Made by a program: the position numbers and the translations under genes. Below the pieces are notes generated by a model. It was not told the origin of the DNA. It did no database searches and saw only the letters and a list, made by a program, of their open reading frames with translations. A stretch of DNA of 64,000 bases from Prostheceraeus crozeri (Eukaryota > Platyhelminthes > Polycladida > Euryleptidae). This document shows, piece by piece, positions 1 through 13,945 of this stretch. The stretch is from assembly GCA_907163375.1 (NCBI GenBank), contig CAJQUW010011522.1, positions 160,079 through 224,078 on the forward strand, read 5' to 3'. How positions within the stretch are numbered: the stretch's first letter is position 1; every line of letters starts with the position of its first letter.

Positions 1-121
1 CATCTTAGTTGCTCTGGACATCCACTTTTGGCTGTTGATTGTCTGATGTTGTCTGTTGCAATTGTTTGATCATTTTGGCTGTTATTTTGTCTGATTTTTG
101 GCTGTCTACAGTTTACAGTGT
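1..121. repeat. Possible end of a mariner-type MITE cut by the window edge
   Basis: The segment is rich in 'ttttggctgtt' and 'gtctga' motifs and ends in acagtttacagtgta. That end resembles the right terminus of the MITE at 19654-20066 (acggtttacagtgta). Only one end is visible, so the assignment is weak. Confidence 0.25.
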
Positions 122-637
122 ATATGAGGCGGAGTTATTGCGATAAGAAAAGTGCAACCTTCTCCTAATACAACTGATCTTGAACCAATTATCACTGATT
201 TATGAAAACATTAATTCCAGTATTTGTATGTGCTAACTAAGAAGGCTGAACAGCTTGTAAAGGTTTCCACAGGTCGAACCAGCAAAACTCCCCAAAGTTT
301 GGTCGAGGTTTATAATTTTAAGTGAAAAAGTAAAACACGCTTCAGACGGGCCTTCGGCGTCCTGCGCCTCCTATCGGTCGATGGTTACGGCCAAGATGCA
401 ACAGTGTGAAGTTTTATTCTGAGATGCGAGTTATGTTAAGAAATGTATTGGTTGTCTGTGTGACTGTCGAACTGTGAAGAGAGATTGCAGTGTGGAAGTT
501 CGTGTTTCCTGTTTATTGTAAGTTTGAGATGTGTTATTGCTTTTGCCTCTGCTATTGTTGTGTCTCGAGTGCTGAACTTGTAAAAGATTAGATGCATCCA
601 TCAAACAGCTGGCAGCAGCTCATAATCACTATGTTAC
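122..637. other. Unassigned stretch
   Basis: No convincing exon, repeat pair or RNA gene was seen. Base composition is mixed, with a short GC-rich patch near 340-390. Confidence 0.4.
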
Positions 638-1000
638 TTGCCCTCCCCCCCTGGCGAATTTTTTGAATATCTTTTGAACCAAGCACGCTATGGCCAGCAG
701 ATTACTAGTAGCTCACTTTTTACGTACTGAGCAACTTCTGACAAAAGGATAGAAGGATTAAAACTTGAATGTTTGGAATATTTTGGCTTTTTCGGCATAT
801 ATTCACTTCTAATCTACATTGCGGTACCAATTCTTGATGAAATAAGTTGAGATTACATAAAGGATTCTTCCTATCAATATAAAGAAATTCACCAATGCAA
901 AATCTTTGAATTTGAAATTAATTGCTTTTTATGTATGCATGTTTCAAATTTGAAATTCAAATTTCAACTGTGATCTTTTATTATTTTTTGCACTTTTTAG
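638..1000 (+). repeat. Dispersed repeat, copy 1 of a family also at 37.36-40.56 kb
   Basis: From ccccctggcga through ttttgaatatctttt, caagcacgctatggcc and gaaataagttgagattaca to caaatttgaaattcaaattt, this copy is collinear with sequence at 37357-37393, 38140-38360 and 40464-40560. It lacks the insertions that interrupt the second copy, so it shows the empty target sites. The family is unknown and no ORF is seen. The ends are approximate. Confidence 0.6.
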
Positions 1001-3383
1001 TTCTGCATCTGATCAACCTTTTGAAATTTTTCATCATTTCTTTATAAAGAAATGCTTTTAGGCTCAGTGTCTCGATAAAAATCACCGAATTGGGTTGTTT
1101 TTCACCTCCAGAAACTAGATACCAAAATGAGCGATTTTGGTGATGTTTGAGTTGAACTAAAAACTTGAATTATCTGACCTTTGAATTTACCTAATACAAT
1201 GATGTAATCTCAGAGTGATTGATAATCATCGTTTTATTAACTACCTTGACCAGATCATTCAATTTTGTATGGCATTAGTTTATTAGTTTTTGTTGTCATT
1301 TACCATTTCAAATAGTGATCTTATGGAATTTGATTGAAATTGGCTTCTTTTGACCTTCACGTCAGCTCAGTGATGACCTCACAAATAAACTGATGCTGTT
1401 TTTCTGCATCCTCTTTAAATGCCTATTCGATTGATGTGTGGTTTGGAAAAACTGCTGCTAAGTTTGGAGATCAGCAGGGGCGAAATTCGTTCGGAAAAAC
1501 ACCCCAGTGCGACGAGGGCTAAAATCAATTTCCCAAATATTTTGATATCGGTTAAAGTAAACTAAGAATTTTCCACTGGGCCCCTAATGCCTCCGAGAGT
1601 TAATTGTGACTAATTTTACATTCCTTCCGGAATGATCCATAAATTCACTCATATCATCCTGTTTCTACTTTTTTTGTTCTCATCTCTAAACAACTCAAGG
1701 GGGATTGCTTGATTTCAAAGGAAATTGTTTTGCAGAACATTTCATTTTCACAAAATATTTTCATTACGTGCATCAACTCAGAACATTCTTGTTGTTGTCA
1801 CATCATCAAACAGAATGCTTAAAGCAGGTAAACAAACTCAATGGTGATACGCAACTCATGGAAAACAAGTTATATATCTCCATTCCAATATTAACAAAAC
1901 AAAGGCCGATTTAGGAAATTTGAAAATGTTGTCTTGGTAGAAATGACGTTGAAATGATTATATCCTGTTTTTGATGAATCAGAAAATTGATTTCGATTTA
2001 ATATCAAAATATTATCATGTAGTTGTTGCTCTAGACGATACCAAGAATTTTCATGCTCAACATTATCCGGAATAATGGGTGATTCATCCCACCTCCTTAA
2101 ATGTTAAAACATTACTTCGAATCTTATGACATTCACGGTACAGCACATATTGTGCGTGAGCTTTGTAATGGCGGCAGTCATTGATGCAAAACTCTTATCT
2201 TCATACTACAAGTATAATACTACTCAAAAATTAAAATTATTATTAACTTTTTTAAAAAATCTGTTTGTCCAATTGGTACTCAATAGGCATTTTAGTACTT
2301 TTGTGAGTTTGAGTTCGGTAACTTTAACGCTCCATAGTCAGACTGGAACTAAAATGGGACTTAATGGTTAACAGAGTCAGGGTGTGGTTGATTCGGCATG
2401 CGTAGTGAATAGGTATTAGGCATTATAGTTGTGAAAGATGTCTGGCCATGCGTCATAAAGAAAATGTAAGACAGTTGCCATATTGAAATGAAGATCACAA
2501 AACTACATAGGGGAGGCGGGCCTAATATGGGCACTCTAAAGGTTTTTCGGACTTCGTTTTACAGAAGTTATTGTTTTCGTCCCGGAACAGCTCACAGGGC
2601 AAGAAGAGATGACATTAGGTGACATTCGAGTGCGTCCATTTGGAGCATTTTGTACAAAAGCCAATAATCAGTGATTTATAGCTTATCACTGATAAATGAT
2701 TTTCATCGGTGATAGCCACCGATGATATACATGAATAGAAGATCAATAATACTCAATTGTTAGCAGATAGGAAGCGAAACGTCATAGTCAACAGACACGA
2801 TTCCAGCGCTGTAATGGCGAACTTAACTGATGCTAGTCACAGAGGCAAGTTAAGTGTTCGTGATAAGAACTTAAAAAGAAGAATTCATGTCAATTAGTTT
2901 GCTATCTGACTTTCTAGACTTAATTTGATTACAATAGGCCTATCTATTCCTAACAAACTGAGTGCTTTGGCGCTTTGTATGAATCAATTCTCTTTCCATG
3001 AAATTCTTAAAAACTTTTTACATTGATTCGTTCCATTTTCGTCTTACTATAAGTCTCTCATATATTCGGGATATTTGTCTTGAAGACAAGCATTCCAGAA
3101 ACAACAATAGCAATGATAAAAATGCACTGCCCATTTTACCCAAGCGATATTTTTTGAGTGGGGCTGAATGAGCACTTTTCTTAGACTCGCATTACACGGA
3201 AACTATTAACCGTGGGCCTAGATGGAAGTAGATCGTAATCTGCATGTAATGACGACGAGGGGACAGTTTTCGTTTGCCTCCAGCAATCAATCTACACTGA
3301 ATGAGAGGCTTAGCCAAATAAGCGTCGGACTTCATTGCCGGTACTTGAGCGATGAAATTTGCGCATTATTATCTTGAACAAAG
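1001..3383. other. Unassigned AT-rich stretch
   Basis: Only short chance ORFs are present, none resembling a known protein. Small imperfect hairpins occur near 2667-2735 (cagtgat/atcactg and atcggtgat/accgatgat). Nothing else is supportable. Confidence 0.4.
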
Positions 3384-3551
3384 AAAAAGGTAACTCCCGT
3401 TTGTATCAGAGTCTAATTTCTATTCAAGTTTAGTTAGAACTAGGTGGATTCTATCGCCCTTTGAAGGCGCGGGACGCCGAAGTACTGTCGTGTTATAGAA
3501 ACTTAACTTGAATAGAAATTCGACTTTAATACAAAGGGGAGTTACCTTTTT
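3384..3551. mobile_element. Short hairpin MITE, about 168 bp
   Basis: Imperfect inverted terminal repeats of about 50 bp. The left end reads aaaaaggtaactcccgtttg and the right end is its near reverse complement (caaaggggagttaccttttt). The arms continue through ttctattcaagtt / aacttgaatagaa. The core of about 65 bp has no coding potential. This is typical of a small non-autonomous DNA element. Superfamily and target duplication were not resolved. Confidence 0.65.
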
Positions 3552-5879
3552 ACTTCTCTCAATATCAATATGATCTCCCGTCGTTTGGTCAACTACGTGG
3601 ATTTTTATCGTTATCTTATTAATGCGTGCGAGCGTGCGAGCGCCTGTCTTCCTCAAATATGCGGATATATGCTGACATATGCGGATGCACGATGACCATG
3701 ACTAGCTCTCTGTCGCGAGCATTGGGTCCTGAGTTAGAGGCCGAAGAACTCAAATTACGCATATTAGTCCCGCCTCCCCTCTGGTGGGCTGATGATAGTC
3801 ACGAGGTCCATAACGCGACCTAACTGATCGAAACTCTTGTAGTAGCCTACATTATCCAAGATGTTAATTACAAATTGTCGATAGCAAGAAAAACAGTCAA
3901 TGTAGAATCTCAGTGTACAATTTCAGTTCAATTGAATTATTCGAAGCGGCATATAGGGATCCAATGGAATATCCTGGCTCCCCTTACAATTAAATCGGAG
4001 AATTCTATCACGTCTTATTCATTATCCACTATCACTGCAGTCAAAATTTCTCTAATCGGTTAGTTTGACCTTGAGATTAGTTAGACTAACATTGTTCGTC
4101 GATTGGAAAACTCGCAAAAATGAGATATTTCAATGGTGATTCGTGTCAAAACTGACATTTTTAGCTGACTTGATACTTTAGCGTGTGATGCTCAAAACAA
4201 TAGAATTTCCTTTTCGTTATCCAGGTGATAAAAATCGCTAAATATCTTCATATTCCCCATAATTCGGGCTTCACGCTACTATTATCAGCTAGCAATGTTC
4301 AGCATTTCTGTTCATCGTGCCGGGACAGATTTATTTCGTATTTCAGTGATCTGCGTGCTTCTCGCATGAAACGCATTGTCGCCGCCCTATTGTAGGTGTT
4401 TTGGTGGAAAGAAAAAATGCAGGTTTGACAATCTGACCGAAATTCACAGATTGTCTGTAAATATTTCTATGATTGCAATCAATTTATGAAACCAAAACAG
4501 AAACCGACAAAAACTGAATCTTATCATTAATGCATTGCCAATAATTAGAGCTAAATTATTCTTCCTGCTGATTTATTTACTAGACTGCATAGGCAGCCCT
4601 TCGAAGACATTTGATTCATTCACTGTCAACCCTGTTTAAGCCCCTTGTAATTCTCAGTCGTTCCCAAAACTGCAGCATCACACAAATGGCGTCCGCCTGT
4701 TCCAATGATGGTTCCAGCGGTTCCAGAATGGCTTTACAAGCTCGGTCATTTTGCCACCAGAAACAGCAAAAAACATAAAAACTTAAAGCTTGAAACTTGA
4801 ATGCTAGACATTTTCTTATAAAGTGGATATTTTGAGTATCACTTGGAAAATGAAAAAGGTAGAAAAGGTAGAAAAGGTAGAGCATCCATTCCCACTTGCC
4901 CACATAGTTTATTACAGAGATATACATCAGACACAAATGCTGGACCCTAACAGGTTGTAAATGTTCTCTGTAATGTTGATAATGTCGATAGCTAATGAAG
5001 ATTATTACAATATAAAATGACATCGGCATACAATAAAGTGACCATGCTAAATTCCGATCGCTTTACACTTGCGGTAACCTACAGTATGTGCAATGTACAT
5101 TGAATACTTACAATAAAAATAGTTTTGCGTGCTTGATACGTGTAAGTTATTATTTACAACAATTGTTCGGAAATCATATTGTTAAGTCAAAATTATGAAA
5201 CATAAATTTTAAAAATATTTAGAGCAGCTGAAGCTGCCAGACCAACGAAATAATTATCTTGATCAGATATCCATAAATGATTCTTCTTCTGCTTCAACAG
5301 CGCGTCGAATATTCTTTTTTTGTCTTTTTGTTGATTTTTTCAGGATGATGTAGTAAATTCAAATTCAAATTTCGGAGAATCAACAATCCTTGGAAATATA
5401 GAATCCTTAGAGAAACTTTTTCGCATCCACAAAAAAATTATTTTCCAATTCAAATGAATTTATTCAGTTATAATCACAGACTGTGTCCGTAAAGTGTATG
5501 TTTGCAATGATCGCTGAGGACTAGGCTATGTTGACATACCGACTGACCTGACATGAACTGAAGAAACTGTCGGGAAAGAAACTCAGGCAAGGTCATGAAA
5601 ACCATGTAAGATGGAATATGCCGGTACACCGAAAAGAATCCAAAGTGAAAGGAAATTAGAAAAAACGATCATTAAAATATTATTAAAATTGCTTCATTCG
5701 AACATGGTATCCCTACATTACATTAATTAATAAACATTTACTAATGTTAACAATTTTAAAAATGATTAAAATTTAAATCAATAAAATTAATTAATGATTA
5801 CATTGAATGAATTAATGAACATTGCTTATACTTGGAAGCACATTAGGCCCGGAGCCTTTCTTCCATGTGGTCGAGTTAC
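3552..5879. other. Unassigned stretch with one coding-like patch
   Basis: On the minus strand, 4616-4760 has higher GC and reads like protein (ends in a run including LEPLEPSLEQADAICVMLQF). The rest of that 137-codon frame is low-complexity. No family was recognised and no splice structure could be defended. The remainder is AT-rich DNA. Confidence 0.3.
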
Positions 5880-6020
5880 TATTTATCCCACTCCCATTAT
5901 TTTTGTGCTGAGTGTTTAGCAAGAATGCAGAGTGCACATATTTTAATAGTCTTAGGCTTGAACCAAGGTCTCCCGGACGCAGAGCGAACACTCTACCAAA
6001 AGGCCATGGCATCGGCAACA
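5880..6020 (-). repeat. tRNA-derived SINE, copy A
   Basis: Read on the minus strand, the high-coordinate end looks like a tRNA. It has an A-box-like tggccttttggtagagtg followed about 30 nt later by a B-box ggttcaagcc, as in RNA polymerase III promoters of SINE heads. The body (tgcattcttgctaaacact) matches the repeat at 42025-42180. It is too diverged from a cloverleaf to be a functional tRNA gene. Confidence 0.65.
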
Positions 6021-8888
6021 CTGATTTACAAAATGGCATCATGTGGAAATTTTAGCTACATTTCAGAATTCCTAAAATGACATAAAAATGGTCAATGAAT
6101 GAAATCTAAGCAATGTACACAATTCAAATGATGAGCATAAAATCTATACAGAGTCAAAAGTTACTCAGGTAGTGGCTAATATACTGTGCAGATTATGTAC
6201 CACTAGCAAATATGACGTTAGATAAAGTTCAACATTTGCTGGTTCAAAAATTATTTAAAAATAAGCTGTTGTAAAAAAGAAGAGAGCATCGTTGTTGTAT
6301 ATGATGAAAAATGTATCAAAGATCAATTATCAATACTCCAAATCTACATGCATATGATTGACTAGAAAATCCTAATTCAAGCTGTTGCAATTTCAAAAGC
6401 ATGTAGAATAAATAGATTAAACGAACTGTTTGATGTGAACTTGCATGATCCAAATAAGAAATTTAGTTATTATTTTTTATAGATCGATTAGCTCTGTTTT
6501 TGCCAATGACTGATAACTCGAACACATGAAAGTTTGCTCGTAATGAGTTCGTGACATTTTGTATAACACAATCGACAATGCTGCCTATCATCTATGCTTT
6601 CAATCGAACTTCAGCATCACGTAGAGGATTTCAAGTGTACAAGCAAATAATCTCCTCATCACCAATGTCTTGTCCGAGATGTCTTCGAGATGATTTCTAC
6701 ATCTTGTGTTGAAGAGTTGGTGTCACAATAATCATTTCCGCTATTTTTAGCAATATATAGTTTTGAAAAGATGAAAATATTTACGAAGACTGTGAATGAG
6801 GCTGGCAGAAGTAGGGGGAAAGAAACGAAAGAGGGAATGAGATATAGAGATGTTCCTCCTCCGACTTTCTTAAAATAATTGACAAGATCGAAATGTTTAT
6901 TGAAAACCTTCGACAAAAACAAAAAAAGGTGATGCTAAGATTGTACAATGCAGGGTTTTCAGTTTGAGAATAAACGTTCTGATATTCTGATACGCAATTA
7001 ATAATGTGACTCGTCGTGGAAAAATTTGGTGATGTGACGTGATATTTGAACTGAAAATACATTGCTGCATGCCTTATGAAATGCATGATACTTGTTAAAT
7101 TACATACATGAACTTTACATGTACATTTACATCAATCTGGAGACAACAACAACTTCTAAGTGACAATTATGTCTTTGAATTGATCAGTTGCCAGCATAGA
7201 AATTGTGAAATTCATTGAACTACTTGGGTGAATTTGAATTCTGCACACGCAGTATCAACATAACTTTCAAAAGTAGCATCGTGTCCCAATACCTGCTTTC
7301 AAAATTGGTAAGAAGGAAATTTCGCTGACTGAAACTGTTAAAAAGGCACAAGCACAAGACAATCACAAGCATTAGTGAGAATATATCAACTTTCGAATAC
7401 ATTTGTGGTCAACTCTGAAAGAAATTGAAAAACTGGCCTGCAAATCTCTGATTTTTACTACTGTGTAGGTTGTTAACAAACGCTAGAAAATATCACAGTT
7501 TTCTTATCAGTTTTAAAGACGAGGTTCGAACATATTCAAAGACCGCATAGTCTCTCAACCACGATGATTGTCTTGATTAAAAACAATTCAATGACTTTCG
7601 TTATTTCTCGCTTGAACATGTGTTCGGTGTGATCGATTTGTTGTGTAAATCTGAATAACCTCCGTTCAATGTAAATCTTGATTAATTCATTTTTTGTCAA
7701 TCAGGTTATTCTCTTCAACATAAAAGCAGAAGAAATAGAATAGAGCATACAGAGATCTTCTATTACTTCTATCAGTGCCGATATTGCTGTTCTGTCTTTG
7801 GTGATATATCCAGCCTTTACCAATTATTACTGGCGCACTAACGTGGGAAATTTGTTGGTAGTGTGCTAAGAGTAATGAATACCCGTCGAATTGTCACTTA
7901 ACCGAAAACCCGGTATAAGAAATAATGGTAGAAAATCATTGACACTTTCCATAATTGCTTACTTACTCACTCTGACTTCAATGAAGCGATATTTTGAAAT
8001 TTGAAAATATCTAAGTGCCAATTTGGGCGTCACCAGTGACTTATTGATGCTGGAAATTGATTATTTATGCATTATGACTTCAGTAAAATGATATTTCGTG
8101 AATAAAATGACAAATGGCTTGCTGTTTTGCAATGCTTATACCACTTGTGGTTCATTTGGTATTCCTAAAAATATGTGAACTACTCATAAGCTACTCAAAA
8201 ATCTGCTCGTATCACCATCAATGCGTTTAGCAGTGGTGAAAGCTGAAGAATCAGTCACGTCCTTCCATGAGGCAACTAAATTCGTCATCATGTCCACTAA
8301 ATTGTCTTTTAATTCATCACTTGGTTCCAAATATTGAACTGCTTGAATTCAAAAGCTGTGATGCAGTAGGCCATACTTGCATTGTGAATGACAATCTGAC
8401 CATTGCTTTTAAAAATAATAATAGAATGTAATAAGTTGCTTTTACATCAAAAACTAATAAAAAAAGAAAATTAATTTTTATAATTCGAATAAGCAATTTT
8501 GTCTGTTATGATAACAATCATTTTTTCTACCTCCGTAACCTAATGGGTCACAGGTGACCCATCAATACTTAGGAACCTGTCCTGAAGTAAGGAGTCGGTG
8601 TGGAAACTTCTCCTTTGACATATACATACTTCAGTACATTGTCCGCTTACATGCCAAGTCAAGTTTTACCATAGAAATTAATAATACCATAGAATCCACT
8701 TCACTATTATCCACTTTTACGAGTTTTACGAAGTGGCATGTGACGTACAAAAATCATCAATCTTCAAAGCGCATTGCAAAGCGAAGCAAAATTTGATGAC
8801 ACATTTTTTTGACGATTTAAATGAATCGAAAGTTCATTCAGTATTTTCTGATATTTGATATTGTTCACTCAATGTTCATAAATGGCAC
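6021..8888. other. Unassigned AT-rich stretch
   Basis: No recognised exon or element. A 20-bp near-palindrome lies at 8543-8562, with 9-bp arms atgggtcac/gtgacccat around AG, not far downstream of the H4 pseudogene. Open frames here are short and show no coding bias. Confidence 0.4.
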
Positions 8889-9854
<966 letters not shown>

Positions 9855-10045
9855 TAATAATAATAGTAAAGCGTTTATTTCGATAATAATAATCACAATG
9901 TTCATATGAGACACAAATGAATGTTCTGCTATGCATGGACCACGTAGATAAAGGTGGTTCGTCAAGGAATTGAGAGTCGTACAAATAAAATCATAAAAAG
10001 AAATAATATAAGGTTAGTACAAGTGCGAGAGTGAATACTGATGGT

Positions 10046-12664
10046 CTACAAAGTCTCATTGTACAACGCTGTGCAAAAAGGGACGAAGGATTCACTTCTT
10101 CTCTGACTCCGGGATAAGGGCATCTCCAGATGCTTAGAGTACATGAGGACTCTCAGCATTAAGTCGTGCAGACAGTTTTCAGGAGCAAGCATTTTCTTGA
10201 ATGTCTTTAGCGCGCGTTTTCTTCGTCTGTCATCGAGGAATCTAAGGCAATTTTCGCGACAGTCATTACCACAGATTATACGATGACACTGCCGATTGAG
10301 CTTCTCTAGCTTATTAGAGTTCTTCTTGTTGATGCCGATGAAGAGCGGTGAGCAGTACTCCAAAGTTGATCTGATGAACGCATTGCAGACCAAGATCAGA
10401 TCGGACTTTGAGATCCCGGCCTCTTTTAGACGTCGAAGAGCGTAGATACGTCTACTTGCACCCTTGCAGCTTTGTGAAATGTGGGAATCCCATTTCATGG
10501 ATTCAGACAGAAGGACTCCTAAGAACTTGAGTTCCTGCACGACGTCGATGCTCAGGTGATGACCGATGTTTGGAGTTACAGAGAGACGACCTTTCTGGAT
10601 AATCATGCACTTAGTTTTTTTCCTTATTCATCGATAGGCCGTGGGAGATAGACCAGTTGTCAAAATTGTCTATTTCGGCTGCGACACTGTTCTCTATGCT
10701 GGTGTCTTTGTGAATAGCCATGGCTACAAGGACGTCGTCGGCATACTTAATCATGAAGAAGTCGTCGGAAGTTGGCTGTAAGGATCCCATGTGAGCTGTA
10801 AACAGCAAAGGGGCAATGACTGATCTTTGAGGCACACCTGAGGTCATCTTGTGAAAAGAGCTGAATACAACATTCTCGAGGGAAATGCCGAAGTGTCTGT
10901 CACTCAGGAAGGATGAGATCCATCGAATGAAACCAGTGGGGATTCCGCCCTCGCACAGGGTTTTCAGGAGTGCACGATGATCCACAGAGTCGAACGCTCG
11001 CTTCAAGTCAAACGAGATGATGATGATACCGTTGACATCAGGGCAATCTAGTTTACGAGTGGCAAAATCATGAAATGAAATCAGAGCATGTAGAGTGCTC
11101 GTGTTCGGCTTGTAAGCGAATTGATTTTTGCCAGCTAGAGTATGCAATCTGATGGCTATTGACTTTGACACGATCTTCTCAAGTACTTTTGATATTATTG
11201 GTAGAAGGAAGATATGCCTGAAGTTGTCGCAATCAAGTTGATTAGCCTTTGCGATGGGCACAATGTTAGCAACTTTCCATGCAGAAGGAAACAGACCGCT
11301 GCTGATTGACACAGAAAATATATGAGTCAGAGGGCAGGCTATCTTCTCGAATAAGCCTGGCCAAAGATTGTCAATCCCGGGAGATTTGGCCTTGAGCGTC
11401 ACGATCATGTCGAAAACAGTGTCTGGAGAAATTTCTGGCGACCACTGATATACGTCTATTTCGTTGACAGTTCCAAGATACGTGTCATTTGGAGGAGTGA
11501 AAGACGACTCATAGGAGCTCGCGAACTTCTCAGCGGCGACAACAGGACTGTTGTACTTATTGGTGACGGATTCAAGTAGAGTACATGACTTCAGCTTGAA
11601 GTTGCACATCTCTCTGACTATCCTCCAGATGTTGTTGTCGTTCCTCGTGCTGCGTGATATCCATTGGCGTTTCGCTTTGAAAATTTCACCCTTGATCTTC
11701 TCCTTGTAATGCAAGTACAGGGCCATGTCCCCATTGCTGAAGGCGGAGTATCGCTGATTGATCATCTGCTTTAAAATAGGCGTCATCCAAGCCTTGTCTC
11801 TTGAAGACATGATCACTAATGACTGAGGAATGACAGAAAAGGCTACGTCGATGAAGGCTTGAAAAAGTGAACACTTATCATCAAGGGAAAGACCGGGGTT
11901 GTAGAGCAGATGCCAGGGAGCAGAGCGGAAAGCGTCAATGAACTGATTGATGTTGCTGCGTCGGAAGTCAAGAACCTTCTTCATGTGGCGAACTTGTAGG
12001 TTCTGTGAGGAGCTTGGACTCATGAGGACGGACAGGTGATCGGAGAGACCGAAGGCAGGACCGATGGTTGGAGAGTTGTACTTGATGCGAAGCGTGGGAT
12101 CGACGAAAATCTTGTCGAGGATGGACATTCCTCGCGTGGGAGAATCGACAAGTTGAACAAGACCGAATTGAAGCTCGAAGTCATCACAAGGGAAATTATT
12201 GAAGTCACCAAGAATCATGATTTGAGAAGATGGAAAGGCATCAAGATACATAGGAATACAGCCACACAAAAAATTACGTACTGATGCGGTGTCGTCTTTA
12301 GATAGATTCGGAGGTATGTACATGTTCATAACGCAAAGTCGACAGTCTTTAGTCACAATAGCAATAAACTCAATCCAAGATGGACAGACGGGAAAAATAT
12401 TACAATTTGCTACATGCATTGTATTAAGTATATATAGACACGCGCCTACACCCTTCTTTCCGTTGTTTCGATCGCAACGAAAAGGTGGGCTATAGTCCGT
12501 CAACAAAATTTCTTCATCATTAACATTGTCAGAAAGCCACGTCTCAGTGATGGCGATAATCGAAGGCTTAATCGTACGACTAAAAGTATGAAGCTCATCG
12601 ATTTTGGGGCGTAGGGAGCGAATGTTAGTAAGTAGAATGGAAGGGTAAAATTCAGTAAAACCGG
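10046..12664 (-). pseudogene. LINE ORF2: AP-like endonuclease and reverse transcriptase
   Basis: ORF2 nicks the target and copies the element RNA by target-primed reverse transcription. The frame opens right after ORF1 (...TNIRSLRPKIDEL...ITETWLSD) and its first Met is at 12506. Counting from that Met, the endonuclease motif GDFN is at residues 100-103 and SDH at 155-157. RT motifs are FDLKRAFDSVDH (catalytic Asp500), SGVPQRSV near 557 (usually QGSV, so one core Gly is changed) and YADD at 588-591. The frame ends at 10611 in an A-run. Shifting by one base restores the typical continuation into MIIQKGRL, and the C-terminal domain (10606-10046) then stays open. A one-base slip in the homopolymer is therefore the likely lesion. 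Confidence 0.92.
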
Positions 12665-13489
12665 CTATTGAAAATTTCGTCGATGGACTGCATTCGTTTG
12701 ACTTCGAGGAACGACTTGGCCCTTTCGAATAATGAAGTCACCACCTTCGTCGCGTCTCCTCTTCAATTCAGCCCGTAAGGCTCTTTCGTGAGCTTGTTGA
12801 GATTTAGTAAGATCTTCAGAAACAAAAGTGTTCTTCAGGCTGGGATGCTTCCTGAGGGTTTTGGATCTTTTAAGTACATCCCACTTGGATTCGACTGAAG
12901 AGCATTTGACTAGCAACAACCTGGCCCCGTTCTTGTTCGGCTTCCCAATTCTCTTCGTAAAGACTGTTGAGAAGTTAGAGACTCCTAGCTGATCGGCTAT
13001 CTCAACGACTTTAGTGGAGTCCATGCTGTTTCTGTCGGTCACACTCCCTACTGTCTCAGGAATGCCGTGAAATATTAAATTTTGGCGACGGGATAACCTA
13101 TCCTCGGCTTCAGAGACGACAGCCTCAGCATGTGCTTCAAGGCTCGCTTTAAGGTCCTCATGCTCAGCTCTTAAGACCTCATACAAACTAGAAATGGGAT
13201 CGTATTTGGCCACTTGATCATTTAGCTTGTCAATGACTGGTTTCAGCATCCGCTGAATTCTGTCTGTGATCATTTAAGCGAGATTATCTGTGACTGTCAC
13301 AGGCACGTCAGCTGGTTCAACCGTCACGTGACATGTACGTGGGCTCTGATTGTCCTTCAGAAGTATCAACGCCTCTATCAGTTTCTGCTTTGTCAGGCTG
13401 TTCTTTCTTGCTTCAATGTCAGCTCCAGACAATAGCACAATGTCCTCGGCGTTCATGGTAGAATAGTGAGTTGTGTTCACCATTTTCAC
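12665..13489 (-). pseudogene. LINE ORF1 (RNA-binding protein)
   Basis: About 275 codons from MKMVNTTHYS at 13489 to a TAG at 12665, interrupted by one in-frame TAA directly before the ATG at 13273. The N-terminal part holds a leucine- and lysine-rich helical stretch. The middle (ISSLYEVLRAEHEDLKASLE...AEDRLSRRQNLIFHGIPE) looks like a coiled coil leading into an RRM-like fold. The C-terminal part (KRIGKPN, LLVKCSS, FVSEDLTKSQQ, LRAELKRRRDEGG) has the form seen in ORF1 proteins of CR1-like and related LINEs of aquatic animals, which bind element RNA. It directly abuts or slightly overlaps the start of ORF2. Confidence 0.85.
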
Positions 13490-13945
13490 TCGTCGAGAAC
13501 TTGGTTTGGGTATGCGAATTTCTTGACACGGCGGAAAATTACAGAGTCAGAAACGCATGCAAATTCTTGGTCGTCACCACTGTACACGTAACCGTAGGTT
13601 AGTGCAGTGACAAGGTGTGACAAACTGAATCACGTGATGAGAAGCAGCCACTGATAAGACGGATATGAACGAAGCAGAAGCGATGACCTTGAAGTCCGAG
13701 GAATGGAATAGAGTTACACTGACCGATGGAAGATCCCAAACCGAGCGACGACCGATGAAACGAAGCAGACCACGATGACGAGAGCGACGAGAGGAATGAA
13801 CAGACACAAAAAAATTCCGAGAACGACCCAGGAGAAGCGATGAAAATCCACGGAACGCCAAAGATGATCGGAGCAGCACGCGAGACACGTCTTGACTAGA
13901 CCAGCGATATCTTGTGAGCAATTGAAAATATAATCGAGTGTTCAA

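Larger units (their letters stand above)
9855..13945 (-). mobile_element. CR1-group non-LTR retrotransposon (LINE), nearly full length
   Basis: Minus-strand element with the order 5' leader (about 13490-13945), ORF1 (13489-12665), ORF2 with endonuclease and reverse transcriptase (12664-10046), a 3' leader with an AATAAA-like site near 9890, and a 3' tail of att/ata repeats near 9855-9870. The element is visibly richer in GC than its flanks. Its layout and the RT and ORF1 sequences fit the CR1/L2/Rex1 group. A finer clade call needs a tree. Each ORF carries one clear break, so the copy is dead but fairly young. No convincing target duplication was found, and both ends are approximate. Confidence 0.9.

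Noticed and set aside
3788-3835. ctgatga followed by cgaaac near 3.8 kb
   Set aside because: The intervening 33 nt pair only internally (ggtc/gacc), not next to the cores, and there is no stem I.
4616-5029. 137-codon minus-strand ORF
   Set aside because: Only its last 45 codons look protein-like. The rest is low-complexity AT-rich sequence, no domain is recognisable, and no exon borders could be shown.
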